In this document: positions 4,573 to 6,065 of the stretch, piece after piece
Position numbering within the stretch: the stretch's first letter is position 1
Layout: each line of letters starts with the position of its first letter
From: Desulfovibrionaceae bacterium UBA3823
Lineage (GTDB): Bacteria > Desulfobacterota > Desulfovibrionia > Desulfovibrionales > Desulfovibrionaceae
Reading direction: 5' to 3'
Length of the DNA stretch: 6,065 nt
Assembly (NCBI GenBank): GCA_002369295.1
Contig: DFDR01000150.1
Span: forward strand, 1 to 6,065
The notes under the pieces: model-generated
Databases searched by the model: none
Told to the model about the DNA's origin: nothing
What the model saw: the letters and a program-made list of their open reading frames with translations, nothing else
Translations under genes and position numbers: made by a program

Positions 4573-6065
4573 ATGCCTGAACAAGCCCCCTTTGATTCGG
4601 CCAAAACCGACAGCATGAAGCGCCGGGCCGCCGCCTTGAGCCTGCTGGCGGCCCTTTTTCTCACCGCCTTCAAGCTCGCCGTCGGCCTCTACACCAACAG
4701 CCTGGCCATCCTTTCCGAAGCCCTGCACAGCGGGCTCGACCTCGTGGCCGCGGTCATGACCTGGTACGCCGTCTTCCTGTCCTCCAGGCCTGCCGACAGC
4801 GGACACCCCTACGGCCACGGCAGGGCCGAAAACCTCTCCGCCCTGGCTGAAACCGTCCTGCTCTTCGCCGTGTGCATCTACGTGGGCTGGGAGGGCATGC
4901 ACCGCCTCATGGAGGGCGGCGAGCCCGTCCTGCCCTCGCTCTGGGGCGTCGGCGTCATGGCCGTCTCCATGCTTGTGGACGCCAGCCGCGTCCGCGCCCT
5001 CAGAAAGGCCGCCAGAGCCGCCAAAAGCCAGGCGCTCGAGGCCGACGCCCTCCACTTCGCCACCGACATCTTCGCCTCGGCCGTGGTCTTCGTCGGCGTG
5101 CTTGCCGTCTGGCTCGCCGACTGGCTGCACGCGCCTGCGCACCTGCGCCACATCCTCGCCCAGGCCGACACCGTGGCCGCGCTCATCGTGGCTCTCGTCA
5201 TCTTCAAGGCCAGCCTCGACATGGCGCGGAGTGCCGTCGGCTTCCTCATGGACGCCGGCTCCGCCGAGACCCAGCGCGCCGTCGAAGAGGCCGTCAGGGC
5301 GCTTCCCGGCGTGCTGGAGGTGAGCCGCCTGCGCATGCGCTCCTCGGGTCCCCGCTGCTTTTTCGACATGAACCTGGGCGTCGAGCCGAACCTGCGCGTG
5401 AGCGAAGGCCACCGCATCGCCCACGAGGCGGCCTGCGCCGTGAAGCGCCTCGTGCCCGGCGCCGACGTGGTCGTCCACGTCGATCCCTGCGCGCCCGGGG
5501 GCGCTTCCGCCTCGCCCCTGGAAGCCTGCCGCGCCCTTGCCCTCAGGCAGGGGCTCTCTGCCCACGACTTCCGGATCTTCCAGACCGGCAGCGGACGGCC
5601 GCGCATCGAGGCCGTGCTCGAGTTCGACGGCGGCATAGCCTACGCGCGGGCCATGGCCCGCGTCCGCGCCTACGAGGCCGCCGTGGCCCGCCTGCATCCC
5701 GATGTCGAGCTCGTCACCCACGTGGAGCCGGCAGCCCAGTCCCTTGCCGCCAGCGAGCTCGCGCCGGGCGAAAGCTCGCTGGCCGATGCCTGCCGCGAGC
5801 AGGTGGAGCGGGCCGTGGCGCGCCATCCCCTCTGCGGCCGGCCCCACGGCATCGCCGTCCTCATGGAGCCTGGCCTTGGCCTTTGCCTTGGCTTTCACTG
5901 CACCATGGGCGGCGTGCTCTCCGTGTGCCAGGTGCACGACGAAACCGTGCGCCTCGAGCAGGAGCTCCGGGAAGCCCTGCCTGTGCTTGCCCGGGTGACT
6001 GTCCACGTGGACTGCGCTGAAGACATGCGCGACGGGCCAGATGCATGCGGACCGAATGCATGCGG
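4573..6065 (+). CDS. CDF-family divalent metal cation efflux transporter with extended C-terminus (3' partial)
   Basis: This inner-membrane transporter probably exports Zn2+ or Fe2+ in exchange for protons. The frame is open for 497 codons with no stop before the window ends, so the true C-terminus is missing. About six transmembrane helices fill residues 20-225. The transport site is made of HxxxD in helix 2 (His52, Asp56) and HxxxD in helix 5 (His161, Asp165); paired HxxxD sites are associated with zinc-selective members. The loop DSGHPYGHG (75-83) carries Asp75, His78 and His82, matching the second site of E. coli FieF/YiiP. Residues 231-305 form the usual cytoplasmic dimerisation domain, ending in VVHVDPC (His302, Asp304). 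Ordinary members end near residue 300. Here about 190 more residues follow, which look like two further divergent copies (316-386, ending VTHVEP; 403-481, ending VTVHVDC) and a Cys-containing tail. Metal preference is inferred. It has its own ribosome-binding site and lies beyond a terminator, so it is a separate unit. Confidence 0.92.
   Translation, partial: MPEQAPFDSAKTDSMKRRAAALSLLAALFLTAFKLAVGLYTNSLAILSEALHSGLDLVAAVMTWYAVFLSSRPADSGHPYGHGRAENLSALAETVLLFAVCIYVGWEGMHRLMEGGEPVLPSLWGVGVMAVSMLVDASRVRALRKAARAAKSQALEADALHFATDIFASAVVFVGVLAVWLADWLHAPAHLRHILAQADTVAALIVALVIFKASLDMARSAVGFLMDAGSAETQRAVEEAVRALPGVLEVSRLRMRSSGPRCFFDMNLGVEPNLRVSEGHRIAHEAACAVKRLVPGADVVVHVDPCAPGGASASPLEACRALALRQGLSAHDFRIFQTGSGRPRIEAVLEFDGGIAYARAMARVRAYEAAVARLHPDVELVTHVEPAAQSLAASELAPGESSLADACREQVERAVARHPLCGRPHGIAVLMEPGLGLCLGFHCTMGGVLSVCQVHDETVRLEQELREALPVLARVTVHVDCAEDMRDGPDACGPNAC
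6041..6065 (+). repeat. 10-bp direct repeat with 15-bp period at the 3' edge
   Basis: ATGCATGCGG occurs at 6041-6050 and again at 6056-6065, where the window ends. In the CDF reading frame the 15-bp period gives pentapeptide units GPDAC and GPNAC (residues 488-497). Only two copies are visible, so this may be the start of a longer Cys-containing repeat or a coincidence; sequence beyond the edge is needed to decide. Confidence 0.5.

Noticed and set aside
5874..5896. Imperfect 12-bp tandem repeat (CCTTGG units) inside the CDF gene
   Set aside because: It is short, imperfect, in frame and encodes a plausible hydrophobic strand; there is no sign of it being a functional DNA element.
4552..6006. 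484-codon open frame antisense to the CDF gene
   Set aside because: The translation is repetitive His/Gly/Ala/Glu sequence without domains, while the forward frame contains clear CDF motifs and a ribosome-binding site. It is a GC-bias shadow.

Overview
The window is a GC-rich stretch (codon third positions are overwhelmingly G or C) carrying six forward-strand genes, two of them cut by the window edges. Gene content and order (fructose bisphosphatase, TsaD, thioredoxin, thioredoxin reductase, BamD) with this base composition suggest a Gram-negative bacterium, most likely a Desulfovibrio-like sulfate reducer (Desulfovibrionaceae). The Gram-negative part is firm because BamD is an outer-membrane assembly lipoprotein. 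The family-level placement is inference from remembered gene neighbourhoods and was not searched.

Layout: positions 2-115 hold the Pro/Lys/Ala-rich tail of an unidentified protein. A strong GC hairpin follows at 139-165, then fbp (189-1196) and, 24 nt later, tsaD (1221-2309). A perfect TTGACA -35 element overlaps the tsaD stop codon and heads a likely promoter. An 87-nt leader with a tandem 8-bp repeat and a hairpin then precedes trxA (2422-2745), trxB (2756-3679) and bamD (3672-4403). These three genes are tightly spaced; trxB and bamD overlap by 8 nt. A clean intrinsic terminator at 4441-4467 closes this unit. The last gene, from 4573 to the right edge, encodes a cation diffusion facilitator (CDF) metal exporter with a long C-terminal extension and no stop codon inside the window.

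The genes work in separate housekeeping tasks: gluconeogenesis (Fbp), tRNA t6A modification (TsaD), cytoplasmic thiol reduction (TrxA with its reductase TrxB), outer-membrane protein insertion (BamD) and divalent metal efflux (CDF). TrxA and TrxB form a direct electron-transfer pair. The co-transcription of bamD with them is inferred from the overlap.

No mobile element, CRISPR array, rRNA, tRNA or defence system was seen. The least ordinary feature is the CDF protein, whose conventional C-terminal domain appears to be followed by two further divergent copies, each ending in the same H-x-D/E strand, and then by a Cys-containing repeat that runs off the window. I do not see a wholly new system here.
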